Of a stretch of DNA of 64,000 nt, positions 10,691 to 22,390 are shown in pieces. Each line of letters begins with the position of its first letter. Position 1 is the first letter of the stretch. The stretch spans positions 76,111,992 through 76,175,991 of the forward strand of contig NC_060253.1 of assembly GCF_921293095.1 (NCBI RefSeq). The letters run 5' to 3'. The position numbers and the translations under genes were made by a program. This stretch comes from Ischnura elegans (taxonomy: Eukaryota; Arthropoda; Insecta; Odonata; Coenagrionidae). The notes under the pieces were generated by a model. The model made no database searches. It was given only the letters and a program-made list of their open reading frames with translations, and was not told the origin of the DNA.

Positions 10691-12136
10691 ATGAGCGGGA
10701 AGAAACTTGGTCATGGTGTGACACTGAATTCCCAAACGGGAATTAATCGCGAGTATTTATGAATAATTTGAAAAGGAAAAATTCCATGGCAGTCCCCTAA
10801 TTCCATTAGCAAGGGTGATAGATAGAACAGCTGAAGCATGCGGAATCAGTTCCAAATCAGTTTCGAGGATCCTGAAAGAAAAATATGGTGACCGTAATAG
10901 TGAAATCATAGAACCTTCTGTTTTAAGAACACCCGGAAAGAAAAGACGCAGGCGAAGTCAGAAGACAAGTATTGACAATTTCGACTAGGAAGCAGTTCGT
11001 AGACATATCCACGGTTTCTACGAGAGAAGGGAATATCCAACTGTTCGGAAACTGTTGATATCCTTGAAAGAAGCAGATCTATTTGATGGTGGACGGACAA
11101 GCCTTCGAACCGTCCTGAGAAAAATTGTCTTCAAGTGGAAAAAGTTTTCCGGCAATAGGAAAATTTTAATGGAAAAAGGAGACATTGTTGCTTGGAGGGG
11201 GAAGTTTTTAAGAGAAATAAGCAAAGGGGATTTAAATTCCGTAGTTTGGCTGGACGAGACGTGGATGAATGCAGGACATTCGAAGACTGTGATTTGGACG
11301 GATGAAACCGCGAAGGGAGCGATGCCAGCTCCTGTTGGTAAGGGCTCCAGATTAATTCTTCTGCCCGCGGGGACATCTGAAGGTTGTGTGCCGAACGCCA
11401 CTCATCTATTTAAGGCGAGTAAAAACTCTGGGGATTATCATAGTGAGATGACAAACGAGATCTTCAGAAATTGGTTCGTCAACCAGCTGTTGTCGAACAT
11501 AAAACCGGGAAGTTGCATTGTGATGGACAACGCTCCTTACCACAGCATAAGGATAAATAAATCACCCACTGGGAAGTGGCTAAAGAAGGACATCATAGAG
11601 TGGCTGCAAAAGCAAAGTGCTAACCAGGTAGTTGAAGGACTGAATAAAATGGAACTATTACAATTATGCAAGTATTACCATCCTCGTTTCCCTGTATATG
11701 AAATTGACGAAATAGCGAAAGAAAGCGGACATAAAGTGCTGAGAATCCCCCCTATCATTGTCATTACCATGCTATAGAGTTAATTTGGGCTCAGGTGAAA
11801 AGCTACGTTGCGAAACGGAATAAAACTTTTAAAATTCAAGATGTGATGACATTGACTCAAGAGGCTATTTCTGAGGTGAATGACTCGAAGTGGAAAAAAG
11901 TGGTCCTCAATATTTCTCGAGTGATTGAAGAGGCGATCACGACCGAATGTGTTGTGGAAACCAACGTGGAGCAACTGATCATCAGTCTTAACGGGGGTAG
12001 TGACAGCAGCTCCGAGAACACGTCTGATGAATCCCGCTCTTCAGAGGACTTAGATATATCTTCCCCCACGAAAAGGTATAGATTTTTCATTTCAATAGTA
12101 AATTTCTCTACGCATATATTTTTTTCATCCACATAA
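10691..12136 (+). pseudogene. IS630/Tc1-mariner-type DDE transposase, degenerate
   Basis: Begins MSGKKLGHGVTLNSQ at 10691 and carries a helix-turn-helix-like segment (RTAEACGISSKSVSRILKEK) near 10820. The catalytic core is in the frame 11055-11777: WLDETWMNAGHS supplies the first Asp and VMDNAPYHS the second. The third acidic residue lies in IELIWAQVK around 11770-11800, in the next frame, because a base is missing in the C-run at about 11748-11753. An in-frame TAG (10986-10988) and at least one more frameshift and stop near 10735-10770 also break it. The tail is Ser/Glu-rich (GSDSSSENTSDESRSSED). Spacing between the second Asp and the Glu is unusually long, about 83 residues. Terminal inverted repeats were not located. 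Confidence 0.82.
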
Positions 12137-13184
12137 ACACTTTATGAATGACTTTCCACTCCAGATATGCGCGCGAGTCCAGACCAACAGAACTCGAAGG
12201 CGTATATCCTTTAGAGTGATGAGTAGTAGGCGCAGCTACGTATCTGGGTTGTCCTACGCGTCGATTAATCTTCGTGACGACAATTTTGCCTGCGTTGCAG
12301 CAGCCGTCTTTAGGTTTGAGAAGGGCTTCAAGTGTGATGTGTCTGTTGCTGGCGCCGCAGTAAGTAAACCAAAGAAAAATTCCTAAGAAAGTTTTTGTTT
12401 CTCGAAGGAAGGGATTACTCTCAATTATGTTGCGTTTTAAAAGTATAGGATAAAACGAATAGAAGGAAAATTACTTGCTTTATTTAATGTCAAATCAGAA
12501 ACTGCATTTGGTTCACTGGAGTATTTTCTATGATTGTTTTTTTCCTAGAGTTATCATTTACACCCCGGCATTTAAATTAGCTGCATTTTTCTCTAATTAC
12601 TTCAATTACCGGTTCGTTGGAGGGAAATTCGTGATATTTGCGCGATCGCTATTTTTCTCAGTGAGGGCTGAGTAGTAGGAAAGAAAAGGATAAAAAGGTA
12701 ATGCTGACCGCGACTCTTCCGTTGGCCCTTCACGCCCGTCGTCCCTTTCGGCTCCTTTCTTCAAGGAACCCTTTTGTTTACATGTGAGGTGGGCGTTTCC
12801 CTTTCTGACCTGGCAACATTGCCCTCTACCCCTTCTAGCTGTCAACGGACAACTCTCGGCGGTCGGACTGTAACAAACTAACTAACGAGATACCGAATAG
12901 GTGCAAGTGCTGCGACCCTATCTACCTGTACTTTCTCTCTTCAGTCTCCCTTCAGTCTCTCTTTCCTGAACATTGGAATGATATAGTGTCACTATTATGA
13001 AATTCATTGACAGCGTTCCGGACCTCTGTGTATTCTTGGGCTGCCCTACGAACGGGCTGGATGGGGGTGGAGCGTTTTTGACCACGAGACCATTAATCCA
13101 GTAGGTCCTCTTGCGTGGCGACGCTTGCAGCGCATTCAAAACAAGCTGGACCGCCGTGATCCGAATATAATATGAGTTCAAAGC
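12137..13184. other. unassigned non-coding stretch
   Basis: An open frame at 12144-12386 directly follows the transposase but shows no recognisable domain. There is a CTCTCTTCAGTCTCCCTTCAG-like pyrimidine repeat at about 12930-12965. No host gene can be supported. Confidence 0.35.
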
Positions 13185-13252
13185 AGCACGGCATGGGGTG
13201 CGGACCGCACCACCTCGATTTTACTCTGTCGATCTCTGATTCGGTCTAATAG
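13185..13252 (+). mobile_element. short I-type ORF2 remnant
   Basis: The segment reads WGADRTTSILL in one frame, matching WGADRTTLILL of the full-length ORF2 at about 8892-8925. The DNA match is close over about 60 bp. The matches on both sides are lost, so this is a tiny remnant. Confidence 0.6.
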
Positions 13253-13255
13253 TCC

Positions 13256-13890
13256 AGGAAGTGAAGCTCAAAAATGTGCAAAACTTTGCAAGTTTTGAAA
13301 ACTGAATCGATTAGCATAAAAATTTGGGATCAGACTAAATTACCCCCTACTTCAAAATCAAAATTATGCCGATAGGCTATTTTTATTTATTCGGGATGGA
13401 AAGTACCCCTCAATGCCAAAAGTTAAAACACTATATTTGAAATTTTTATATGGGTAAAATTTAGCTTGGATTAGTTGAATAATGATTGTTTTATGCTCAG
13501 GAACATAATTTTAGAATATTTCAACCCTTAAAAATCAACACTCCTAAATTAACCCTTGTTGAGTGTCTGTCAACTTAGAAAAATTATGGACCCTAAAAAA
13601 ATGATTATTCGTTGCAGTTTTTAATTTAAGAATGCTGTTGCTTAAGGCATGTACTAATTATATTTTCAAACTTTTTAACCCTTAAAAAACCGCCGCACAT
13701 AATGTTGCAGTGCTTATTAACTACTTTCATAGGTATGAATAGGTAAAAACTGAAATTACACTGAAGTGTTAATTTACACAAAAGTACACTAAATATTTAT
13801 ATACATAGTCAAATATGAAACTTATTCTTCGGAATGTCCTGCTGCTGTTCTACTGTTGAGGGACTTCTTGCGATTTCAACGTTGTACTCC
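13256..13890. other. AT-rich non-coding stretch
   Basis: AT-rich, many short A/T runs; nothing recognisable. Confidence 0.4.
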
Positions 13891-13899
13891 CTACTTCTC

Positions 13900-14420
13900 T
13901 TCCATATTATTGTTATTGTACATAGCTGCAAGTAGGCTATTGCCTGGTGGCAGCATTAGATGCACATGAATAACAATTGTGTACATACCACGTTTCTACC
14001 TAATACAAAGTTTAGAAACAATAGATACCCATGGTAAAAATAATACACTAATTCTAATCTCATACAACTAAGAATTTAACATTATCCCAGTAAACCAATT
14101 ACAAACAATCCATTAAATACATTAATTCTAATAAAATACAACTAAAAAATGAACATTGACCCAATTTCACACTCTCCCTTTTAAACCACTATGTAATTAA
14201 TCAATGAGTGATGCACACTTCTTCCTAAAAATTTTCGCATTTGCAGGGAAGACCTTAAAAATAATTTCAGGTAGGTCATTCCAATCCTTTATTCCTCTAT
14301 GTAGGAAGGATTTTCTCAAAATGTCTGTTTTCTGTTTTTTAATTTTAAATTTATGGTCTTTCTTTCCTATGTAGCAGGGTGAGTCCAGCTTCAGACCTAT
14401 TTCTTTCCAGCCCTGTTATA
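13900..14420 (-). mobile_element. 3' end of a CR1/L2-type LINE
   Basis: On the minus strand, 14180-14410 encodes the C-terminal end of a LINE reverse transcriptase: KTDILRKSFLHRGIKDWNDL followed by a short tail and a stop. The RxIKDWNDLP motif is the usual C-terminal signature of CR1/L2-like elements. The 3' untranslated region follows and ends near 13905 in GCAATAGCCTACTTGCAGC and TATGTACAATAACAATAAT, a simple-repeat end typical of these LINEs. Only the last about 80 codons of ORF2 remain. Confidence 0.75.
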
Positions 14421-14447
14421 CAAGCATAGATAAAAATAAATTTGTTA

Positions 14448-14520
14448 TCATCATCATCATATATAATCATCGTCGTCGTCGGCGTCATCCTCGTCTTCTT
14501 CTAATACTGGACAATCCTCA
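14448..14520 (+). repeat. trinucleotide microsatellite
   Basis: Runs of CAT, CGT and CTT trinucleotides (TCATCATCATCA, CGTCGTCGTCGGCG, TCTTCTTCT) in succession. Confidence 0.8.
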
Positions 14521-15059
14521 CCAGAGCACTCACAAAGAAATAGAATTGCAATATTATCCCACGTTTCTTCAGCAGCATGAAACGGCACACCCTTTTTGTA
14601 ATTATTAAAAAATTATTTTGAGAATTTTTTCAGGTGCTTGCGATTTATTCATTTTAATGGGGTCCAACGGTGAACAACTAAATGGATTTTATGATGGCAT
14701 TACATGTAAGACGATTTAACAGATACTGCATGGCGTCCAACCTTTCCGCAACACACATGCACACACGTTACACGTGTGCGAGCGCACACACAACACATGC
14801 GCCCTCCACCGCTGCATCGTGATTTAGCACCTCACCATCAACATCATCCGCAACTTCAGGCTCAGGCATTCTGCAAATAAGCACATAATGTAAAACAGGA
14901 ATTAGCATACATAAAAACAAGTAACCATACCCATACCATTGAGGAAAAATACGTGGCATTGAGAAAGCAGTGGTTTAATTTTATTTCAAAGTTGATACAA
15001 TTATGCATTTGCTTTGATATTATGACCTGAATTGAACCATTATATTGTGGAGAATAGCA
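14521..15059. other. non-coding stretch with CA/TG-rich segment
   Basis: At 14750-14800 there is an imperfect CA/TG microsatellite (ACACACATGCACACACG and similar). The rest has no recognisable feature and is probably the 3' flank or untranslated part of the Harbinger element. Confidence 0.35.
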
Positions 15060-15504
15060 CATGCCATTACTATTCTCGAGGCCTGGGCTGGATGATACTG
15101 CAGCCGACGGTCTCTCCTCAAGCTTCTTCAGCGTGCCTTAAGCACTCCAAAAGTTCTTTCAGTCACGCTCCTCGCATGTCACTGTGTTCTGGTGTATCGA
15201 TGCTCTGGGGTTCCTTCCATGGCATCAACCACAGGTATTAATTGCCACGGTTCTAAAGCATAGCCTGAATCACCTAATGATGAAGGATTAAAAAATGTTT
15301 GAAATGTTTCTCAGAGAAAATTTTCAGGGAACTGCAGAGGTGAATAATATATTATATCTTTTTGGACATCTGTCGCGGAATGAAAAAGAACGATGTTCAT
15401 ACAACTATAACCCGAAGGGCCAGAGAAATAGACAATGCACTTTAAACATTAAAAAAATATATTCATAACTTTATTAATACCATGACAATAATGAATAATA
15501 ATCG

Positions 15505-15588
15505 GGAAAGTTTCCCTTATCAGTATAATAATGAGGGAAATTTCACTTATCAGTATAATAATGGGGGAAATTTCACTTATCAGTCAGT
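15505..15588 (+). repeat. 30-bp tandem repeat
   Basis: Three diverged copies of a unit near GGAAATTTCACTTATCAG plus TATAATAATG, inside the extra segment within the HARBI1-like gene. Confidence 0.8.
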
Positions 15589-15652
15589 AAGCCTCCTTGT
15601 CTGCAGTTCTGACGAAGCTTGAGCACACTTGGGGGGGGCGGGGGAGGGGCTG

Positions 15653-15696
15653 GAGTAGCCGGAGCGGCTGAGGCAGCCGGAGCGGCTGAGGCACCA
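15653..15696 (+). repeat. 18-bp tandem repeat
   Basis: About 2.5 copies of GCCGGAGCGGCTGAGGCA, GC-rich in an AT-rich setting, next to a G-run at 15629-15650. Confidence 0.8.
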
Positions 15697-16910
15697 CGCA
15701 TTCTCACTATAAGTTCGACACACAACTGACTGCGAGATTGACGACGACTTGTCGCACGCACACACAAAAATTTGAATATAGGAATAAAACTACGCCCTCC
15801 GGTGGCAGTTTCGACAACTAAAACATACTTCTGTTTACGGAACAACATCACTTTGACTTCGCTAGAGACAACTTAAATTAATTTACCAATCAAATAAAAA
15901 GCCCCCTTCTGCATGCCGTGAGCAGTCATCATAACTGCTCCGGCATTGCTGAAGGACCATATAAACTGGTCATGGACCGTGCCTGGATATGCTGTCACGT
16001 CCATGATGTGCATGTCATTGTCACAAATCTGAAACGAGTGAAGAAGTGGGATGAATCATTAGATATTAGTCACAGTTTGGTGGATGCAATCCTCCATTGA
16101 TGGCCAAATAATCTTTTAATATGAATGGGATTAACATATATAAATAATGAGACTGAAATCCATTCTATATAGGAGAAAATATTTACCATTTGGAAATTTA
16201 AGGAATGGAACCCTTTGTGGTTTTTATATGACTCTTCGTGGTCATTCGGGGTTACAATTGCCACATGCGTGCAGTCAATTACACCCAATACCCCAGGAAA
16301 GCCAACAACAGGCCGAGACCTAAATGAAATTAGATTGGTACTTAAAATTCTAGCGTTAGCAAAGTACTCTCAACTGGGCACTAATGAAAATCATGAAAAC
16401 GTAAACTCCAGTTTGGCTCTGTCTCTGTTATTATCTGGGAACTTAAGCCCCCTCTGGCGTAAGTGGTGCACCACAACCCAGATGTACCGTGATCCCTATT
16501 TCTGACTAACAGACAGAAAGAAATCCTGACCAACACCCAACTGATAGCCACCTTCAGCAAAGAAGCGGAAAGCCACAAGCACCTTAAAATAAATACACGG
16601 GAAAGAAAATTTACCTGCGTGGCGCATCAATGTTGACTGCAATGCACAACGAATCTCGAACACAAAAATTTCAGCAAACACTCATAATAAAATGTAGCGA
16701 AAAACAGAAGACAAAAGCAGTAAGTTAGTTTCATTTTGAATTTCAGTAAAATATTTTATGGGTATGAATGGCAATGCAGATACCTGAGTGTGAACTGTTA
16801 CGTCCCGTGAGCGTCGTCTTCTAACGTGGGGCGCAAGTTCATTGCAGAGGTAATGGGCAATTTCCCTACTAGCGCAACACCGGCGCTGAAAACCTTCCTT
16901 AGCTCCATAG

Positions 16911-18279
16911 TGTGACGGTCCATTCCACCTCGCCGCTATCTGTGGTGGCCGCGGAGAAGGCGGGGGAACCAACAACACTTGTGGAGGGTCCTCGGCAACA
17001 GGGTGGGACGTTTCGTCCCCACGGCGACCTACAACCCGCCCCTATATTGACAAACCCCGAAGAATTCCTCCTTTTTGGTAGGTCGTTTTCTCATTTATCG
17101 TAGGATTTGAGATCGGGAAGTGGGTTAGGAACGATTCAAGGGGGAGGTAATCAGGAACAACGCAGCCCCAGCTCCCCAGCTGACGCCCCAAATAACCACA
17201 CGTACTCGAGTTTAGTTCAATTTCACACATATATATATTGCACTGGTTAAATTTACAATTCCAAAAAAATAACCCTTGGCACAAAAATACAAGAATAATC
17301 CTAGTGAGGGATGTGATGGGTGATCAATATTACGGATGATGTACGTGAAACATAAATGAATTAAATTTTAGCAACGCACAATGATTTAACAATGAATTTA
17401 CAATAATCGTGGATCAATTACCCTTCTAAGGTAAGTGAATATTAAGCAGATGTGAGTCAAATACAGTTCATTAGAGCACTGAATTGATTATGAATTGCTG
17501 AAGGCGATGGAGTCCTTTGAATTACTTAGCGATTGTGGTGAGAAAAGGGAAGTTGTCTTATTGTTCAGTTATACAGTGGGAAGTAATCATTGGGGATACT
17601 TGGAGGGCGATTATACGGCGTTTTCTGGGGGGGGGGTTTATATGGCGGGGCGACACAAGTTTGTGTGGCCGATACACACCCACTGCCTCGTCGCTCGTAA
17701 CTTCTCGCTCCTCCTCTGCAGGCTTAAGTTGGGCAGGATTGGTGCTCTCCAATTTGCACCTCAATATGCCCTTTGCCTGGCCCAGCTTTCCCAGCGATGC
17801 TCAGCGATGCTCAGCGATGGTTGTCCAAGTCTCACTCGTAAGACAAATTGCTAACACTTCGTAAAGTAACTGACAACTTATCAGGTAACTTTCACCAAAT
17901 CAATCACCGGACTCCGCAGTACCTCACCACCAGCTAACGCGGAACCCAGGAAGGAAGAAACTTATCACTCCCTTCCACCCGCCTTATATTCACCACTTGC
18001 GGGGTGGAGAGGGTCACATGACATAGCACAAAAAGACTTATATAAAACAACTCGGCCGGGTCAAGTGGCCGTTACATCATTATATAACCACTTGGTCATT
18101 CGACCCAAGATCACCAGAATACCCATTCACACACACACGCATGCCTGGGGGCTGGAACGCTAAGGGTGGTGGGAAAGGGGAAAAGAAAGGAGAAAGACCA
18201 AGCTTTTGAAGATTACGCGAGCCCAGGGCGGCCGCCGCCCAACCCCCGGAACAAGACCGTGACGGGAGTGACCGTCACA
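16911..18279. mobile_element. solo LTR with perfect inverted ends
   Basis: The segment starts TGTGACGGTC and ends GACCGTCACA, a perfect 10-bp inverted pair with TG...CA ends. The bases ATAG precede it (16907-16910) and follow it (18280-18283), a 4-bp target-site duplication as made by Ty3-type and some other integrases. No internal region is present, so this is a solo LTR left by recombination between two LTRs. It sits inside the HARBI1-like coding sequence: the minus-strand words RRMLRDSMNP (18300s) and YGAKEGFQRR (16900s) flank it and belong together. Confidence 0.85.
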
Positions 18280-18283
18280 ATAG

Positions 18284-18490
18284 GGTTCATGGAATCTCGC
18301 AACATTCTTCTCTGCACCTTCAGGCGTTGAACTTCTACAAAATATTCCTCCAATTCGAGGAGGTATCTCCACCGATTGAACGCGGGACGCGCCATTTTCA
18401 TCGAAAACGAGCAATAACTTTGGACAAAACACTGTCGCAATTCGCAATTTTTCTCGCTTCCTCTAAGAGAAAAAATAAGTCGGCGGGTCA
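18284..18490 (-). pseudogene. HARBI1-like transposase, N-terminal part
   Basis: Encodes ARPAFNRWRYLLELEEYFVE and RRMLRDSMNP, the usual N-terminal region before the YxxEEFxxRF block of HARBI1 proteins. Reading continues on the far side of the solo LTR at 16906 after a one-base frame difference. Confidence 0.65.
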
Positions 18491-18539
18491 CATTCATATT
18501 TACATATATCAAAATCCTTAACACTTCATGCTCGAAAAA

Positions 18540-18745
18540 TTCATGCTGGCTTTTAATTCTATTCAATTCCAAAATTTTCTTTTCAAGTTCAACTTCGTGG
18601 CACTGCAGCTCAACACGATTTATTTCGATTTCCAAATCTTTTAATTTTTCCTCATCTTCCATTGTTATTGACGTTCTTCTTGATATTTCATCTTTCATCC
18701 TCAGTTCTGTGTCCAGAATTTTACATTTTTGGCATGTACTGCCTT
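18540..18745 (-). pseudogene. C-terminal coiled coil of a Myb/SANT-like Harbinger protein
   Basis: Encodes STCQKCKILDTELRMKDE followed by a Glu/Leu/Lys-rich amphipathic helix (EEKLKDLEIEINRVELQCHE). In arthropod Harbinger-linked Myb/SANT proteins the C-terminal end is a coiled coil of this kind. The N-terminal half lies at 21590-22120 on the same strand. Confidence 0.55.
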
Positions 18746-19014
18746 ATGAAATGAAGATTTTGTGATTTTTCTCTTTTTAATGGTGTTGCCTATTAATTTC
18801 AGGCTTGCGGCTGATGTGTTTGCTCCTTTATTTGTCTTACTTTTTTACTTTCTTTTGAGTTGTAGGGTTTGGTATTGCAGTCGAATGTGAATCAGCATTA
18901 TTTTATTTTGAATCGACTCGTGAGTGTATGGTACTGGGAGGTCTTGTTGACTATTTTCATTGCTCAAAACTTGGCCACTTTCCTCTTGAATTTCTTGGGA
19001 AATGTGAAATATGA

Positions 19015-19135
19015 TTTTATGCTTTCCCGGCGAATGATGTGGGTAAACTTTTTTCGGGATTCCCACCGGGTTAATGTTTTTATTACGGCCAACGTTTCAA
19101 GTACCGTCTCGGCACTCATCATCAGGGCTGAACCA
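19015..19135 (-). repeat. repeat with hammerhead-ribozyme-like core
   Basis: On the minus strand, CTGATGA (19125-19119) is followed by a possible 7-bp stem (GAGTGCC/GGTACTT) and then GAAAC (19098-19094), the layout of a hammerhead core with one extra U. Downstream come GTTGGCC and AACCCGGTGGGAATCCCGA, shared with repeats at 60836-60905 and 63141-63203. Hammerhead motifs are known in Penelope-like elements; ribozyme activity here is not shown. Confidence 0.5.
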
Positions 19136-19214
19136 AATTGTCGTGCGCACGCGAAGTGGAACGAAAGAGTTTCACGTAGGGGGCACAACTTGGGGTCCTT
19201 GCCAATTCGTCAGT

Positions 19215-19686
19215 CCAGAGATGCACTCTTGCAAAGGTTTTTAAAATCAGTTTTATTTCTCAAACTCCACTTACACCTCTCCAAAATCTCACAATCAGCC
19301 CACTCTCCACCACTCTCTCCGCAATGGCGTCCGACACAACAATCCCCTCAACCAAATCAACAACCCCCCTACAACCAGCCATCATCAACAAGCCATCACC
19401 AACAAACCCTGGGCCTGCCGAGCCTTCTCCATCCAATCTCGGGAACACAACCTCAGAGTAAAGATTGGGGTACAGGGCGCTTTCAGGCTGCGCAGTAGCA
19501 GATTCTGTGGTCAACATGGTTACCACGTGATCGTGGGACGAAGTGCGGGAATCCTTACTCTTCTTGTGGGAAGAAGTGCGGGAAGTGTGGGATGTAAGTG
19601 CGGGATCTTGACTACATGCGCAGTAGCCAAAGCGCACTCTCCCCCATCCTTACTCTGAGAACACAACCCCTTAGAGTTCACAACAT
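19215..19686 (-). mobile_element. probable 3' LTR of a Ty3-type element
   Basis: On the minus strand a purine-rich tract (GGTAGGAAGGGGAGTAA) ends directly before TGTTGTGAACTC at about 19686. That is the arrangement of a polypurine tract followed by an LTR start, and it lies downstream of the pol fragment at 20172-21480. An AATAAA-like signal is near 19253. The lower boundary could not be fixed. Confidence 0.4.
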
Positions 19687-20171
19687 TACTCCCCTTCCTA
19701 CCAAAATTGTACTGTCTCCCACGAGACAACACATTTAACAACCCAAAAAACAATAAAACGAAAGCATTAAAGAAAACAACAAAACAACTTGATAAAAACC
19801 GTGAACCCAAAACTGAATAGCGACATAAGTCATCAAACAATTGCACGGAATAAAACATTAAATGTGACAGACAATAAAAACAAATCATGAAATTAATACA
19901 ACGTGAATCATGTCTTCAACCCAGAACATAAAATTGAATCAATCAAAGGTAGTAAGTGTGAGCAACCTGTTAAACCCATCGCAATAATCAAATCTGAAAA
20001 CACACATTGAAATAAGTCACTATGTAGAAATGTATGTTAATTAAACAATTAATAAAATTGTTTGACCCGTTGACCATTCTTGTACCAAATACAATCATTT
20101 TCACCTTAAACCAATGTATGTCGTCGGTAATGGTCCTAATATGCCCTTTGAAGTTCTTTGAAGTGGAGCAT

Positions 20172-21480
20172 TCACCTCCTGAAATTTTTGAAGAGGCGCC
20201 CAAATGTTGTCTTTAGGATTTTTCTTTCCTGACAAGACTGACATTGCTGGCAATGATTTTTAATATCCCAATTCATTCCAGGCCACCAATACCTGCGCTT
20301 AAGAGAAAACAATGTCCCACGAACTCCGAAATGACCGGCCCACGGCGTAGAATGAAATTCAGACATTATCCTAGCACGCATCGCTTTAGGGGATACGATT
20401 TGAGACTTTACTTTGTACATCACATTATCGTCATCTAACCACACGTCCTTGTCATCTTTAGCTCGTAGACAGTCGTCATCTCTTGCTTGCTCCTCTCTAA
20501 TAAGTTCTCTATCCCACACAGGTTCATATGCATTGTTTATAATTGGCATAATTGCACGGGAAAGAGAGTCTACATTTTGGTGACTTTTTCCATGCCGGTG
20601 AATGATATCGAAGTCATATTCACTTAGCAATAGTGACATCGAGTTTGGCGGGATGAAGGTTCCTTAATGGAAAATAACCATTTTAGTGGTTGGTGGTCAG
20701 TGACCACGGTAAATTTCGTGCCATATAAATAACATCTAAAGTATTTGACGGCCCACACGATACCCAAACATTCTCTTTCGGTGGCACTCTAATAAATAAA
20801 CTCTTAAAAAGCTGAGGGTAATTAGTTACCCTCAGCTTTATTTAGTTGCCGACTGGCGTAAGCTACTACATACTCTCCATCGTCACCTTTTTGAGACAGT
20901 ATAGCTCCTAAACCTTCGCCTGAAGTATCCGTATACACAATAAAAGACTTGTTAAAGTCGGGGAATCTAAGAACAGGATAATTACACAAATCATCTTTTA
21001 ATGCGGTAAAGGCTTCTGTTTCTCACCCCATGTGATAGGGGTATCTTTACGCGTCATCTCGGTCAACGGTTTAGCAATTTTGGAAAAGTTAGCAATGAAT
21101 CGCCGGTAATACCCCACAAGACCCAAAAACCCACGAAGAGTTTTTAATTCACTAGGGAAGGGTAAATCCTGAATTGCCTTTACTTTCTTTCGATCCGGTC
21201 TAATTCCATCGGCTGAAATAATATGCCCCAAATACTCTTTTTCGGTGCGGAAAAATGGCATTTTCGAGGTTTTAATTTTAATCCGGCACTTTTCAATCTT
21301 TGAAAAACTTCTTCTAAATTCTGAATATGGCTGTGCAAGTTGTGACCAAGAACACAGATATCATCTAAATATACTTGACACCTTGGACCTTTCAATCCCG
21401 AAAGTGTTGCATCCATTAGCCTCTGGAAGGTTGGTTTCTTGGGAAATCCCTGCACCCTCGAAAATATTCTAAATTTTAAT
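20172..21480 (-). pseudogene. Ty3-type pol fragment: reverse transcriptase, RNase H, integrase zinc finger
   Basis: Minus-strand blocks in order: FQRLMDATLSGL, VYLDDICVLG (catalytic YLDD), LGHIISADGIRPD, LRGFLGLVGYYRRFI, the RNase H words SFIVYTDTSGEGLGA and YAVASRQL-like sequence near 20900, and the end of RNase H (FDIIHRHGKSHQNVD). Then comes the integrase zinc finger (H...H...CQQCQSCQ). The order and words are those of Ty3/gypsy pol. Frameshifts and a stop break it, and protease, N-terminal reverse transcriptase and the integrase core are missing. A perfect hairpin, AGCTGAGGGTAA/TTACCCTCAGCT, lies at 20809-20838 within RNase H. Confidence 0.85.
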
Positions 21481-21589
21481 AGTGGGTTATGTGCTATGGT
21501 TTATAATAATTAGTGGCATTATTTGGTACACAGTGTGCATCTGGAAAGTTAGATTTCACATCGTGTAAATGTTTATACTAAAACAATTT

Positions 21590-22120
21590 TATCATAAATG
21601 GAAATTTTTAAAATCACCTTCTCCATAAAAAGTTGCATTCGAATCGTATGCATTTGTCAATGGTCTAAATTGGGGTGTTAACATTGATATAATTTTCTCT
21701 GCAGCACTATCAAGTTTTCCTGTAAAACTTCCTCCTCCAGTTTTATATAGTTCAATCTTCTGAGGAACAGTAACATTAGTTATGAGGAATAACTTTGCAT
21801 AGAATAGCATACATTTTCAAGTCGAAGGCAATTGAAAATTCATCAAAAAATCATATAAGGCATGCAGCTGCCTGCTTGTCCTTAATCCTGTTTGGCTTAC
21901 GGCATTGTACTGTCTTGTTATTTTCTCCCAAGCAGCGATTTTTTCCTTTAGAAAAAACAAGTCTGTCCTTTTATATTCAATTGTGGTCTTATTTATTTTA
22001 CTTAATTATTATCTTCTTCCATGCTATGCCTTTCTTTTCCCCCACCAGTTCAATTACTAAATTTCTCTCGAAATCATTAACGTTCTTCCCACGCTATGCC
22101 ATATTATTAATCAGTTGATT
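21590..22120 (-). pseudogene. Myb/SANT-like domain protein, N-terminal part
   Basis: Minus strand encodes LKEKIAAWEKITRQYNAV and TGLRTSRQLHALYD, a Myb/SANT-like helix pattern (conserved Trp, Arg and Leu). After a stop and frame change comes ELYKTGGGSFTGKLDSAAEK and TPQFRPLTNAYDS, the block that follows the SANT domain in MSANTD3-like arthropod proteins. These proteins pair with HARBI1-type nucleases in Harbinger elements to bind DNA and support nuclear import. The C-terminal coiled coil is at 18540-18745, beyond the Ty3-type insertion. Confidence 0.65.
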
Positions 22121-22390
22121 TGATTAGGAACACTACCACCAATATGTTCTTCTGTCTTGTTCCTGTGGTTTCTCCGCGTATATATTTAATACATTTCAAA
22201 ATCCGCTCTTCAAATTTGTGTACGGTGCTATCGTTGCGATAGTAACCCATCTATCGGATTGGTTAACAGCTACATGCTCGAAGAAATAACTATTGGGGCC
22301 AAGGTTATGAGACCGATTGTTTCTTGCAACCCAAAATAGGTTATGAGTTCCATAACTTTATGGGACCCATAGCTATCGAACCAATAGCGG

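Larger units (their letters stand above)
15062..16980 (-). pseudogene. HARBI1-like DDE nuclease, catalytic part
   Basis: Minus-strand exons carry the family blocks in order: HYLCNELAPHV and the basic RRRRSRDVTVHTQ (to 16784), an intron 16583-16783, VLVAFRFFAEGGYQLGVGQ (from 16582), GVIDCTHVAIV with the first catalytic Asp, an intron 16029-16186, then ICDNDMHIMDV and TVHDQFIW with the second Asp, LGDSGYALEPW (about 15275) and VTERTFGVLKAR with the catalytic Glu (about 15150). Both introns have GT-AG ends. Lesions: frameshifts after SVSQ and after RYTRTQ, a TGA in place of the Trp after LKAR, and about 600 bp of extra sequence (15290-15890) between the second Asp and the LGDSGY block. Dead copy. 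Confidence 0.8.

Noticed and set aside
12918..13181. 87-codon minus-strand frame next to the I-type remnant
   Set aside because: Considered as a LINE C-terminal part, but no motif matched and the strand is opposite to the remnant.
15505..15588. Regularly spaced repeats considered as a CRISPR-like array
   Set aside because: Only three degenerate head-to-tail units with no unique spacers; a simple tandem repeat in eukaryotic DNA.
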